DNA of 64,000 nt. Source: Chrysoporthe austroafricana. Taxonomy: Eukaryota; Ascomycota; Sordariomycetes; Diaporthales; Cryphonectriaceae. Each line of letters begins with the position of its first letter. The first letter of the stretch is position 1. Location: positions 689,583 through 753,582 of the forward strand of contig JYIP02000002.1 of the NCBI GenBank assembly GCA_001051155.2, read 5' to 3'. Under the pieces are notes generated by a model. It worked only from the letters and a program-made list of their open reading frames with translations, was not told where the DNA came from and ran no database searches. Of this stretch, positions 11,066-22,279 are shown piece by piece. A program made the translations under genes and the position numbers.

Positions 11066-11740
11066 ATGCCGAAACGAGCCATCATCTCGTCCACATTGCG
11101 TCAAGCACTGACTGAGTGCTTCCGTGCAACCACTCGCCTCGTCTGGCCCGATCGGCGACGTGAACTAGTCCTAGTTGGCGGCGCTGCCAGCATCGCCCAC
11201 TCCTCGAATTAGAAGACAGATGACATGGATGTTGCGGCACCTCCAGGCCCGTTGATAGACATCCTGGAGGCGGGTAAGTGAATTCTTCTATGACCTTCTT
11301 GTCTTGAAACATGTCTAACATCCGGCCCTGTATTAGTCGAAGCCGGTGCCCCTGGCTTTAGTCTCGAGCCTGACGGCAAGATCTCGTTCGATGCCCTACA
11401 AGGATTTAAGATTCAAATCGATCTAATTAGAATAGGCGATGGGTGCATCGAGCGGATCCACGCGACGGAGCCTTTTCACGAGGGCTCTGTTGCATCCAGG
11501 TCGGATCTCCTGAGGCTGAGGGCAGTGACAGTGGTTGACCGGGGAGGTGATGGCGATGTTTTGGACTTTCTGTGGTTATTATGCGCGATGGCCAGATCAG
11601 GCCAGAGGATTCCGGATCTAGAAGATGATGAACTGGAGTTGATGACAGAGGCTGCGGAGTCGTGTCTGCCGGGGCTGGGCCGTTTGGCTCTTGTGGGTGT
11701 TTTGAGCGACCGAAATAGTGCAGTTGCTTTGCACCTATAG
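11066..11740 (+). pseudogene. nucleotidyltransferase-fold protein gene broken by one in-frame TAG
   Basis: Reading from ATG 11066, an otherwise continuous protein runs through a 63-bp intron (11274..11336, GTAAGT...TATTAG) to a stop at 11738..11740. The only break is TAG at 11210..11212. The region before it ends LVLVGGAASIAHSSN and after it reads KTDDMDVAAPPGPL. Together this has the layout of a small fungal family with a GG(S/A)xxxxHG(S)xRxTxDxD motif, the metal site of nucleotidyltransferase-fold proteins. The second exon (FSLEPDGKISFD, DLLRLRAVTVVDRGGDGDVLDF, LEDDELELMTEAAE) shows no further damage. I infer recent loss of function, or stop readthrough. It lies inside the AT-rich island. 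The reaction of this family is unknown to me. A sequencing error at one base is the alternative. Confidence 0.65.
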
Positions 11741-13219
11741 ATTTTGAATCTACTAAGCGTTGGGCTTTTAGTACTCTCGTTCAATATGTTCTATAAGAAA
11801 CATCATCAGTGGTTTGTCAAATGGCGTCAGCCATAACAGCCGATTCTCTACTGAATGTGTAATCAATTCTATTATGCTTAATTTGGCAATCGTGTCTATG
11901 GTTTGTCTCGGCATCGAGTATTTGATCCACCAATAAGATTTTCAGACGACTCACGTGGTGGCATCAGTCTGGTAGCCTGCCGGCCTGCGATAGTCAGAGA
12001 CAATTCTCCTGTCCTAGCAGTGCCTAAGTAATTGCTGTCATTATTGTTATAGAATGAACGCATACAATCTCATCGATTACAGTTGATCGGGGCATACTGA
12101 TTAGTTTCTGCTTAAGATAGCAACGCTGTTAAAATTAGTATAATTGAATCTGATAGATGGCAGAGTTCTGGCACCTGGCCTTCTCATGGTTTTTGATCTG
12201 CACCGACTCATCGGACCAATTATGCTATTGAAGCAGATAATTACTCAAATCGCCAGCAATTTGGGAGAAGACTTGCTTGGCGTCCGAAGGCCCCATGAGG
12301 ATACCAAGGTAGCGCTTTACAATTGTCGCTGGGGTCTGTTTGAGAGAGTCGCACAGAGCCTCTTGGCAGCGTCGCATCCACTGACGTTGAGCGCTGACTC
12401 TTAGACCAGTGCTAGGACAGGTAATTGTATCATAATACCAATGCGCACCTAGAGGGGATCCATAAAAACAACCCAAAGCGCGAGGGCCAAGGCTGTCGAC
12501 AAGTCTCAGAAGCGCGGCTTGGCGACTTGGCCGTCAATGTCCAGACGCCAAGAGGGTCAACAACCACAAACAAGTCAAGGGGAGCTTTTGCCTCATCCAA
12601 AGGACTGTAGTATCTGAGAAGATGATTGCTCTACCGAGTATCTACCCTCCGCCTTTTCTGTTCGTTTCGAATCGCTCCCAGGGCCGCGCCCCCATGATAA
12701 ACCTGTCACGTCCGAACTCCTTTCAGTCAATGTCGATCGCTGCCAAGCGAAAGGGACGCAGAAATAGAAGCCAAGGACTGCACGATGTTCAAACCTCATA
12801 CACACTGGCCACTTGGCCCGCCGGAGCGCACACGAGCCGTCTTGCCGTGTTGCTTGCCGGGCCCGTCTCACGGAGGACGTGAGCGACCAAAAGATGCTCG
12901 AGTCAACAGCCAGCGAGACAAATGGCCGATCATAAAAGTCTCTCATCCCACCTCCCAAAGTCAGTTCTGGATTTCCTTTGAAACCTATGAGCCGTGCTCT
13001 TGCAACCAGTCATTATCCTTTCCTATAACTAGATCTGGTATCACTCTTGCTTTTCCCCAGAGCATTATTATTAACTTTCACTCACTTACTTTGATACCCG
13101 TCTGTTCACCGGTCCGTTCGCCAGTCCTCGAGTCTGCTTCTTCGGCTGCTGTTGATCTGCATCCGACTATATATTTCATCCTGTGATACCCAACTTTCTT
13201 TCGAATCATCAACGCCAAA
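11741..13219. other. intergenic, possible degraded coding remnant
   Basis: The AT-rich character continues to about 12.6 kb and then returns to normal. A minus-strand frame at 12225..12476 (with QRQWMRRCQEALCDSLKQT) looks protein-like but is short and matches nothing I know. It could be a relic. The last 250 bp is the promoter of the gene at 13220. Confidence 0.55.
13168..13176 (+). promoter_or_regulatory. TATA-like box
   Basis: TATATATTT lies about 44 bp before the ATG at 13220. The position is compatible with a core promoter and short leader, but this is only a motif match. Confidence 0.4.
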
Positions 13220-13859
13220 ATGCTTGTTAGATACAGCACCGTCCTCGCCATGATGGCCTCTGCGGCCATCGGCGCTCCCCTCAACATCAACCTCGGCGCT
13301 TACTCACCCGCCTTGGTGGTGGGTGATGGTGAAATATCGTTCGCCGGCCAGCAGGGGGCCGAGGGCATTGTCAACACGCTACAAGGCGCGGCGGCCGCGA
13401 GCAACGCCGCCGTCGCCGAGGGCCAGGCCATCGCCCCCGCTGGGGAGGCCGCCCAGGCCAGGGATCTCGAGCAGTCGTCGGCCCTCAACGAGCCGGTGAG
13501 TCCGGCCGACCACACCCTCTGACGAATGACGCGGTGCTGATACCTGGGGCCGGGGACAGGCGTCGCGCGGGCTCTCGGGCGTCGTTGCGAAGGAGCTGGA
13601 CCCTCGCGCTGAGGCGGCGGAGGCGGTGGTGGCGGTGGAGGGTGGTGACGACGCGGCCGCCGTGGAGACGGAGAAGAGGCAGGAGGAGGAGGGTGGCCTT
13701 GCGAAACGCCAGGCAGCATCAGGCTTCGACCGCGCGCTACAATACGCTGAGGCGGCCCTGACCAAGGGCCCTAAGATTCAGCTCGGCACGGAGGCAGCTG
13801 GTGTCGGCATCCTGGTCGACAACAACCCGACGCCCGCTAGTGCCGTGACGGCGGCGTAG
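13220..13859 (+). CDS. secreted protein with two dibasic KR processing sites, unknown function
   Basis: Two exons (13220..13495 and 13560..13859; intron 64 bp, GTGAGT...GGACAG) encode 191 residues. The N-terminus MLVRYSTVLAMMASAAIGAP is a typical signal peptide. The mature part is Ala/Glu-rich and has no cysteine. Two Lys-Arg pairs (VETEKRQ and GLAKRQ, residues about 129-145) are sites for the Golgi protease Kex2. Cleavage there would release a C-terminal peptide of about 51 residues starting QAASGFDRALQYAEAALTKG. The region ALVVGDGEISFAGQQGAEG after the signal looks conserved-type. I know of similar uncharacterised secreted proteins in Sordariomycetes but no function. Candidate roles are a pro-protein or a wall or effector protein; none is shown. 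The start is supported by the signal peptide and the TATA-like box upstream. Confidence 0.82.
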
Positions 13860-16800
13860 TTTCCGCCTCCTTTTCAGCATCCTTCAGCGCACCGCGGCAT
13901 GTGACGCTGGTGTCTTTTCACGAAGCCGCGTGGTTTTGGGGGCGGGGGGTGCGGTGTGAAGGTGAGGAGGTGAAGCGCGTTCCGACAGCCCGGAGGCCCC
14001 TGGTGTCTTATGATCGGGCAACAAGATGGTCACGAAGAGCATAGCTGGTTGGTTCGGGAGACAGGAGGATTCTTGGCCCGGCTATCTCGGATGAACTGTG
14101 GTGAGGATCGATGGGGTACCTGCATCTAGTGTAGGACAAGTTATGATTAATTATTGAATTCGAGCATGACATCGCCCATGATAATTTGAACAAGCCGAGC
14201 CAGGCCCCCACCAGCATCGCATCACATTCCTGCTCTCCGAGTTAATGTGGAATGCCTCGTGTCGTCGTCGTAATACGGGAGCGTGTTCTATGCTGAAACA
14301 AGCCACGATTTTTCGACTTTTGCTCGAGTGTGCGCCACGCATTGGATCTGGTGGAGCCGGCGCAGGTCGACCCATGGATACCGGGCGTCGCGTGTGTAGG
14401 GCTGGGCTGACACAAAGGTACAGACTATTATTCGTCTTATTCCGTTATTCCGCTCCTCGACCGAGAGAACCAGACCCGGATTAAAAGCTGTGCATGCACC
14501 TGACCATGAGATAAGATTGACCCTCCTCACCGGAAAATGTCCCTTGGGTTCTCGTATCGGCTCCGGTACCAATTGGCTTGGCGGCTGCGTTGAGCGGCGA
14601 CTATAATCCATAGCCTGCGGGACTATGTGGTGTCACACACCGGTCGCTCAATATAGTATACATAATTGCTGCACAACAACTTGTTTTGAGTTGGCTGCTG
14701 CAGCTGCAGGCCTCGAAGCTGACAGCTGACTGGGCCTCGAGCCACTAGACCCTCCCGAGCCTCCCGAAATCTCGTGCTGTCGCCCGTCATGCATGATCAG
14801 CCGCGCTATGCTCACTTCGCATATACTACTATGTACGTCGACCCTGAGGCCGGCGGGAAGACGATAGTAGAGAGAGCCCCACTGCCCAAGGCATTTCGGG
14901 CCGCCTCCGGGTCTGTGATGTGATTGTGCATGCGCAGCCACCATCTCCGTCTTACGTCCTGCGCAGACCGCAGACGCCAGGGAGGTAATTACCTAGGCCT
15001 GCACGTGGCATGTCGGTCAGCTTGTCGCCAGCCGTCGGGCTCCCAGCATCGTCTCGCAACGTGGCTTGAGAAAGGGGGGCGCAATGGACGTGGCTTGACA
15101 AGGCCCATCCATGGCGAGAAAAGTTGTGGGTGGGTGGGTAGGTTGGGACGCCCATGGCGTCGTGACATCCACGCAAGAAAGTCTGTCTCGGGCACACCCA
15201 TCTACACCATACACTATGCAACCACGCCGACACCAGCATGCGCATGTCCCCTTTGCGGCCTGCTCCACGCGCCCGAGCTCCCGACGTTTCCCAATGCCCT
15301 GCAATACCACGTGCAGGGCGCGTGCATGGCTTGTTGCATTGCAGGAATTGGCGATCCGGTCAGCAGTCGCCTCAGGGGACTGACATGTATGTCGTGGGCG
15401 TGGCGGCACGTTCCCAGAGTAATACGGCGCAACGTGCGGCAGAGCAACTGTTGCCTGTTCGGTGCACAATAAATCGATCGCAGTTAATATTCGGGCCCGA
15501 GCCCACGCTCCCGGGTGCGCGGCATCCTGTTACGAGGACACGAGCCGCCCGTGGTTGCATACGGGTGTGTGTACCATAGTATATTGGTGGAAACGCCACC
15601 CACGTCGTACTCGGCCTGGTGCATCCTGCACGACATCTGTGACAACCAGAGAAGCCCGGAGTGCTCGTGCCACCCGGGGGAAAGGATACGGTGTGCCCAA
15701 CGCTGGCAGTAGCTCGACCTTCGCTGTTTGCCTGCGCGCGGACACCTCTAGGTTCGGCCACTTGACCGAGAGGTACATGCGCCCAACTGGTGCGGCTCCG
15801 TTGGTGACTATCCAATATCCCTTACCGACAGCATCACTATTTTCTCGCTACACGATAGCTCTGCATCCTAGCTTGCTAAGCAACGCACATAAAAGGATCC
15901 CTCACCTCTTGGCTACATGTGGCCGCACTGCAGGATTCAGGATGTGGCTTCTCCCACCGAGCTCCGTAGTAATTTAACAGACGTAGTACGAGCATTAAGC
16001 GAAAGCGAGTCCACCATGTGCGCCTCTGCGCATCATCGTGGAGCGTAAGACGGGTCAAGTATCCGTAGATGCCACCGGTCTGCGCCTGCTGAGTGGCTAC
16101 GAGGCAGCAGGTGAGCGGGCGACTGGTAGGTGAGCACTTGCGGGCTGACCGGAGGTTTCACGTATCCAGGTAGACAGCTCTTGCAGGAGGCACGCGCGCA
16201 GGTGGCCTCGAGATGGCTTCAAAGGATGCGCATCGAAGCAGGTACCTTGCATAGTGCATAGACGTTCGACCCGGAACGAAGGGCGATTAGCCTCAACCTG
16301 CACCTGTGGCGGTCCCGGGGAACCGGGCCCACATGACTTAAGGCTCATCCCGGTCAACCTTGAATCTTAAGCTTCAATGTTTTTACTCAAAAAGAGGGCC
16401 CTCGTCCCGCATTGATTGGTCACTTTAGCGACTATACGTACTTCCGAAGTGGTGGAGCAGTTGGAGAGCGCTCGGACTTGGAGTTACGTGTGTGCACTCT
16501 CGGTAGTTTTTCACTCTTGCGCAGAGTGTGTTTGGCGAGCGACTATTGTTTCCTGCAGTGTGGACAGAACTGTCTGTGCTCGTTCGTACCCAGGTAGGGT
16601 TCGAATCTTGAGCATATGACCCTGGTCCTATTGGCCTGTGCTACTAGTCGTACATTATTACCGGCCGGTCTGTGGACGCACAAGAGCGGCCCCTGGGGAC
16701 TGCTCTCCGACGTCCGACGACACGTTCAAGCACTTGCACACGCCGAGAGAGCGGCAATTTGACCATTTGCTGCAGGAATAAGGGCGGGCACATCTTAGCC

Positions 16801-17343
16801 CCAGGGGCCCGTGACGATGACGACGCGGTCCACCGACCGTCCTCCTGCCGCTGGGGCGCAGGTCCCACTGCTCGCTCTTGGGCTCGCGACACCGTTGACA
16901 GAGGACCAGATATTGCAGAGCTCATCGATAGTCGACCAGAAAAGGCTTGAAGTCCTACGTACGTCGATGCGCGTGTGAGACGTGGTGATAGTTTCCCCTT
17001 TTCCGGACAGCCTTGGGCGAAGTATGCCACCTCCTCCTCCCTGGCACGGGCGGGAAGTCCGGCTTGACGCCGCAGGTACGTGTCTCCCCCTAGGATCCGA
17101 TGAGCACCCACACGTTGCTGACCATCAGGCAGGGGATCATGAGGCCTCGAAAGTGCTGTTCGCTCGGGCGTGGCCCTCGGGGCAGGTCTTCTCTCCGTGG
17201 CCGCGATGCCGTTGTCGCCGAGGGCCAGGAAAACATAAATAGCCAGACGGTGGCCCGCGATGTCTCAGCCATCTTCCCATCTAGACGGCATCATCATCTT
17301 CTTCCTCCTCGTTCTTCAGGCATCACCTGGCCATTCTTTCACA
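13860..17343. other. long intergenic region, no gene seen
   Basis: About 3.5 kb with only short, overlapping frames on both strands and no recognisable protein. A tRNA-like stretch around 16450..16605 has a D-arm-like and a T-arm-like sequence but does not fold properly (see rejected items). The last part is the laccase promoter; CT-rich sequence just before 17344 is typical of fungal leaders. Confidence 0.6.
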
Positions 17344-19272
17344 ATGGGACTTCTTCTTCAGTGCCTTACGCTCGTTACGGGCTCTCTTGCCCTTTCTCTT
17401 CCTCAGGGGGACCATCTACACCATCTTCAGACCAAGGCTGAGTCTGGGCTGAAGCCTAGACAGTCTTGTGATAATACCGCCACTTCTCGTGACTGCTGGG
17501 GTGATTACAGCATCGACACGAACTACTATGTGAGTATGCTCGAAGTGTCTTTGGGGATCCTCCACGGCTGTCTTCCTGCTTCCTACTCCTGGACCTTGCT
17601 GGTCTTGAAGCATGAAAGAGTGGGATAGTAAGATTCTATCGCACACTATGTCCCTACATCTCGCCCCCATGACGCTCCCCCCTTTCTCAGATATCACTGT
17701 TTGCCAACTTCAGACCTGTAGGACGTAATCCCCGACACCGGTGTGAACCGGGAGTACTGGCTTACCGTCGACGAAGTGGCTTGTGCGCCTGACGGCTACA
17801 ACACAACCTGCCTGACGTTCAATGGAACCGTCCCCGGGCCGACGCTCTATGTAAGCAGCCAATATACCCCCGTTGATCGTGGGCATCACCTGCCTCAGCC
17901 TCAAGCCCTCCACTAACCCAAGACAGGCCGACTGGGGTGACACGATGACGGTCCACGTCACGAACAACGTCCCCAACAACGGCACCACCATCCACTGGCA
18001 CGGCGTCCGGCAGCTGAACAACGTCGCCCACGATGGCGTTCCTGGCGTGACCCAGTGCCCCATCGCCCCGGGCCAGTCCCTGACCTACGAGTTCCAAGTC
18101 AGCCAATACGGCAGCACCTGGTACCACAGCCACTTCACTCTTCAGTACGCACAGGGTCTGTTCGGCGGTCTGGTAAGCCTCTCTTCCATCTGCGGAGCGG
18201 CCTTTCGGCCCTGTCTATGCGCCTAGCTGACGCTCCACAGGTCTTCAACGGCCCCGCCACGTCCAACTACGATGAGGACCTCGGCGTGCTCTTCCTCGGC
18301 GACTGGCACCACACCGACATCTTCGAGCTCTGGCTGACCGCCCGCCTCGGGGCGCCGCCGACCATGCAGAGCGGCATCATCAACGGCACCAACACGTACA
18401 ACTGCACGGCCAGCGGCGATATGACCTGCACCGGCACCGTCGGCCAGAAGTTCGAGACCGTCTTCCAGTCCGGCACCAAGTACCGCATCCGCCTCATCAA
18501 CGTCGCCACCGACGGCCACTTCCAGTTTTCCATCGACGGGCACAGCCTGACCGTCATCGCCACTGACTTCGTCCCCATCGTCCCCTACGCCACGGACAGT
18601 GTCCTCGTGTCCATCGGCCAGCGCGTCGACGTGATCGTTGAAGCCAACGCTACGGCGGGCGACTACTGGCTCCGTGGAGGCTGGGTATCCGCTTGCAACA
18701 ACATCGACAACATCGACGACATCAGTACGTCTTTTTCTTTTTCTTCCCCCTCTGAAGCTCCCCATGCCTTCGTCTCTCTCCCCCGTTCGAGATCGTGCGA
18801 ATGCTGACACTGCGGACTGATAGCCGGCATCGTCCGCTACGACGCCAGCAGCACCGCGACCCCGACGTCCAACAGCACCGTGATCGCCAGCACCAGCTGT
18901 GGCGACGAGCCCTACGACTCCATCGTGCCCTACCTCTCCCTGGACGTGACCGACATCGCGGTCGAGACGGACCAAAGCCTGGGCCTCAACCGCAGCACCT
19001 TGGTCACCTGGACCCTCAACAACAGCAGCCTCTGGCTCAACTGGTCGGACCCCACCCTCGAGCAGGTCATCGCCGGCGACACCATCTTCCCCACCGACTA
19101 CAATGTTGTTGCTGTTGACGTAAGTGGACGATGACGGACCCCCTGAGCCAAGCTCGGAGCCGAGACTGACACACATCCCAGGGCCCCGCCACCTCGGCCA
19201 ACTCGACCAACTCTACCTCCGAGTGGGCGCTGCTCGTCATCGAGGACGACACCGGCATCGGGTATGTCATGT

Positions 19273-19311
<39 letters not shown>

Positions 19312-20030
19312 ACCCCCCCCCCCCCCCCTCCCGCCCCCCCCCCCCCCCCCCCCACGCCGCGGCGAACTGGGGTCATTCGGGTCCGGGGGGGGGGGGGGGT
19401 GGAGGGGGGGGGACACGCCGGACACCACGCCCACCCCTCAGNGGGCGCTGCTCGTCATCGAGGACGACACCGGCATCGGGTATGTCATGTTCCACCCGCC
19501 CCCCCCACCCGTCCCGCCCCCCCCCCGCTCCCCGCCGCTGCGTCCCCGGGCTCCGCAACAGGGGGGCCCGTCCGGGCCCGTGTGCCCGGCCCCCCCCCCC
19601 CCCCCAATCTGCCTTCTCCCCCTCCGCTCCCTCCTCGTGCTGACCAAGGGGCCCCGCCAGCCTGACCCACCCCATCCACCTCCACGGCCACGACTTCTGG
19701 GTCCTCTCGCAGTCGACGGCGGCGTACGAGAAGGGCGTGACGACGCTGAACACGGCGAACCCGCCGCGCCGCGACGTCGCCTCCCTGCCCGGCAACGGCC
19801 ACCTGGCGATCGCCTTCAAGATGGACAACCCGGGCACCTGGCTCGTGCACTGCCACATCGCCTGGCACGCGTCCCAGGGCCTGTCGCTCGAGTTCGTCGA
19901 GAGCGAGAGCCAGATCGCCAGCGCGTCCCTCACGGACAGCGACAAGACCACGCTGAGCTCCCAGTGCGCCGCGTGGGACAGTTACATCCTCACGGACGAG
20001 TACGATGGCCAGGACGACTCTGGTATCTAA
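17344..20030 (+). CDS. laccase (ascomycete multicopper oxidase)
   Basis: Seven exons join in frame: 17344..17529, 17722..17850, 17927..18172, 18241..18724, 18824..19119, 19182..19261 and 19661..20030, giving 596 residues. The product oxidises phenols with reduction of O2 to water outside the cell. There is a signal peptide ([18 protein letters not shown]) and a short propeptide ending KPR. All four copper-binding blocks are present: HWHGVRQ (128-134), [16 protein letters not shown] and [16 protein letters not shown]. The position after the T1 Cys loop suggests a Leu axial residue. The protein ends in DSGI, the C-terminal plug of ascomycete laccases such as that of Melanocarpus (DSGL). Many N-glycosylation sequons are present. 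Intron 6 (19262..19660) is unnaturally long because of an assembly artefact. The 3' flank has a long T-tract and a second artefact. Confidence 0.97.
19223..19493. other. duplicated 53-bp segment around an N in laccase intron 6 (probable assembly artefact)
   Basis: 19223..19275 and 19441..19493 are the same 53 bp (end of exon 6 plus donor GTATGT) except for the N at 19442. Between them lie long C and G runs with broken sequence. This is what two overlapping contig ends joined with a single N look like. The true intron is probably shorter. Confidence 0.85.
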
Positions 20031-20079
20031 GAAACAATCCGGAGGGTGCGGAAGAGATCCGGTCGGGGCTGGAAGTGGA

Positions 20080-20114
<35 letters not shown>

Positions 20115-20229
20115 AAAAAAATTTCCTTGTCTTTCGCTTGGCTTTCCCTTTTTTTATTTAACCCCCCCCCCCCCTTTTCTCNCAGCGCGGGGGGGGCGCG
20201 GGGTGCGGGGGGGGGGGGGGGGGGGGGGA

Positions 20230-20264
<35 letters not shown>

Positions 20265-20724
20265 GAAAGAAACCTCCGGCGCTTCCGCGAGGTCTTCGCC
20301 TGTACATATTAACCACCCCCCACTTCTTGTCTCTCGCTTTGTCTGTCTTTCGTTTGCTTGCCCAGCATTTGCCCTCACTCCTGCCCGCGATCTTTTCCTA
20401 ACCTTCGTCTCTGTCTCTCTTGGACGTTGTGGCATGACAATGCTACAGCGGTCACGGGGAAACAGTGTCTGGCAGGAAACTGCCTTTTTTACCCTTCAAT
20501 TGTGAATGTTTAGCTTGTTGATGCATATAACGACGACGAGGAATGATGATTTGATCTCTACCTATTTTTGGCGCCTCCTAGTGATCCCGAGTGCCTGCTG
20601 TGAACTATGCTATGTCCTGTGTTCCTGCTAAACGCCTCTTGAGAATATACATTTCCCTATATCTTACATCTGCGATCAATGAGCTGGCCAGTATTATATC
20701 GCAGTATCACCTTGAGCCAATCGC
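20031..20724. other. convergent 3' flanks with poly(T), poly(C)/poly(G) and an N
   Basis: T-tracts near 20083..20113 and 20233..20263 flank a C-run, an N at 20182 and a G-run. The sequences to the right of the two T-tracts resemble each other poorly, as with low-quality read ends. It is probably a second unmerged contig overlap. No gene is seen. Confidence 0.75.
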
Positions 20725-22279
20725 TTAGTTGATGAGTGCAGCGTGGCCACTCGGGCCCGACTCCGTGTAGTCAGTGGTCACAAATGCCCCTAGGAATAAA
20801 TAGTCAGTGAAACCGTAAGAGAGAAGACCAGGAAGTCCGGAAAGAAACGTACTATCAACCTCCGGCAGCCCCTCTAGACAATACTGCAACGTCTCCGCGA
20901 TATCGTGTGTGCTCATAAGCGGCGTGTACGGATCCAGTAGTATATCAACCTCTACCCAGACGCCGTCGCCGGCATGGTACGCCTTGATGCTCTTGAAGCC
21001 CTCGACAATGGGGGCAAATCGCCACGCTAGGAAGATAATCTTTCTGAACAGCCTGTCGTCGACCGCGGAGCCGCTCAGCCGGGTGACGTTCTCGAACGCG
21101 GTGCCGGCCCAGTCCCAGATGATGAAGAGCGACAAGATTCCCGCGCCGACGGGGTCGAGCCACCACACGCCCAGCTGCTTCCCGACGAGCGGGAAGACCA
21201 GGGATATCGTGTTGAAGTACACGTCCGTCTGGCAGTCCTGCGCCAGCGCCTGCACCTGGGTCGTCTTCACCCTGATGCAGCCGAACCAGATGGTACCCTT
21301 CACGACGATGGTGGCGATCATTGCGCCCATAGCCATGGCGCCGAGATTCACCGTCGTGTGGTCACCCTCCGGAAGGAGCTTCTCGACGGACTCCTGGAGG
21401 ATCTGGGCAAAGGAGAGGATCATGAAGATGGAGAAGACCAGGATCCCCAGGGGCTCGAGGCGGCGGCGTCCAACGGGGAAGCGGCGCTCTAGGGCGTTCA
21501 ATCTCCACTGCACCAGGCGGTTGGTCGTCCAGACGATAACGGTGCAGAGCAGGTCGAGCGCCGAGTCGACGGTGGACGCGATCAGCGACAGCGAGGATGA
21601 GAAGAAGCAAGCGATGATTTTCGCAGCCAGGAGTAAGATGTTGGCCACGACGTTGATCTGCAAGGTGATTAGCGAGAACGCTCACAGCCACGACCCTGGC
21701 CGGGCAGGAACAGACATTGATGGCCCTCTTCGCGGCCCTCTCGGCCCTGCTCCGCTTCTCCCGCTCCTCCTGCGGCAAGAAGGCCTCGACGTCCTCATTC
21801 TGCGCCTGCAGCGTACCGCCATGCTCGAGGATCCCGTCGTGGTCCCTGTCCGGGTCGAACGACTCGAGGATATCGTCCGCTATGCTCCTGACGACCGAGT
21901 CGACCTCGAGCCAGTCGCCCAGCGCATCGTTCTGTGCCTCGTAGAACTTCCTGAGGCCCTTGTGCTTGATCGATTTGATCTGAGTGACGGTTAGGGCCAT
22001 AGTCCTAGGACACCACCTCCACAACCCCCGCGGTCGAGGCAGCCAGTGCAGACGTACCTCATCGTGTGTCTTTCTGAAATTCTCCAACTCGTCGCCCTTC
22101 ACGGAGTCTATCAGCCTGTCCTTGATCCTCTTCCGCCGCTCATCCTCGATCGCCTTCGTGGTAGCATCCTGGAACCTGAAGACAGCAGGCTTTGGTCGGA
22201 AGGGGTTGTCACCAGCCTTCTTGATCTTGGCGTGGGAGCGGCCGTGTGAGAAGGCGGCAAGGGATCGTCTTCCGACCAT
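20725..22279 (-). CDS. cation diffusion facilitator (CDF) transporter, Mn-type motifs
   Basis: Four exons join in frame: 22058..22279, 21716..21979, 20853..21657 and 20725..20789, giving 451 residues. The introns are 78, 58 and 63 bp. The N-terminal 160 residues are hydrophilic and cytosolic. The cation-efflux domain begins at INVVANILLLAAKI. The metal-site motifs are DSALD (residues 193-197, TM2) and DCQTD (303-307, TM5). DxxxD in both helices is the pattern of the Mn-CDF group, whereas Zn transporters have HxxxD. The C-terminal cytosolic part (VWVEVDILLDPYTPLMSTHD) is the usual metal-sensing dimer domain, and the last small exon supplies FVTTDYTESGPSGHA. It probably moves Mn2+ out of the cytosol into an organelle or out of the cell; location and metal are inferred from the family. 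It converges with laccase. Confidence 0.95.

Noticed and set aside
12225..12476. 83-codon minus-strand frame that looks protein-like
   Set aside because: It is too short, lies in AT-rich decayed sequence and matches no family I know. It is mentioned only as a possible relic.
16450..16605. tRNA-like sequence (D-arm-like AGCAGTTGGAGAGCGCTC, then GGTTCGAATC about 130 bp later)
   Set aside because: The T-stem does not pair, the distance would need a very long tRNA intron and no acceptor stem can be formed.
19124..20161. 345-codon frame with long polyproline and an unknown residue
   Set aside because: It runs through C-runs and the N-containing artefact in laccase intron 6, and past the real stop in another frame.
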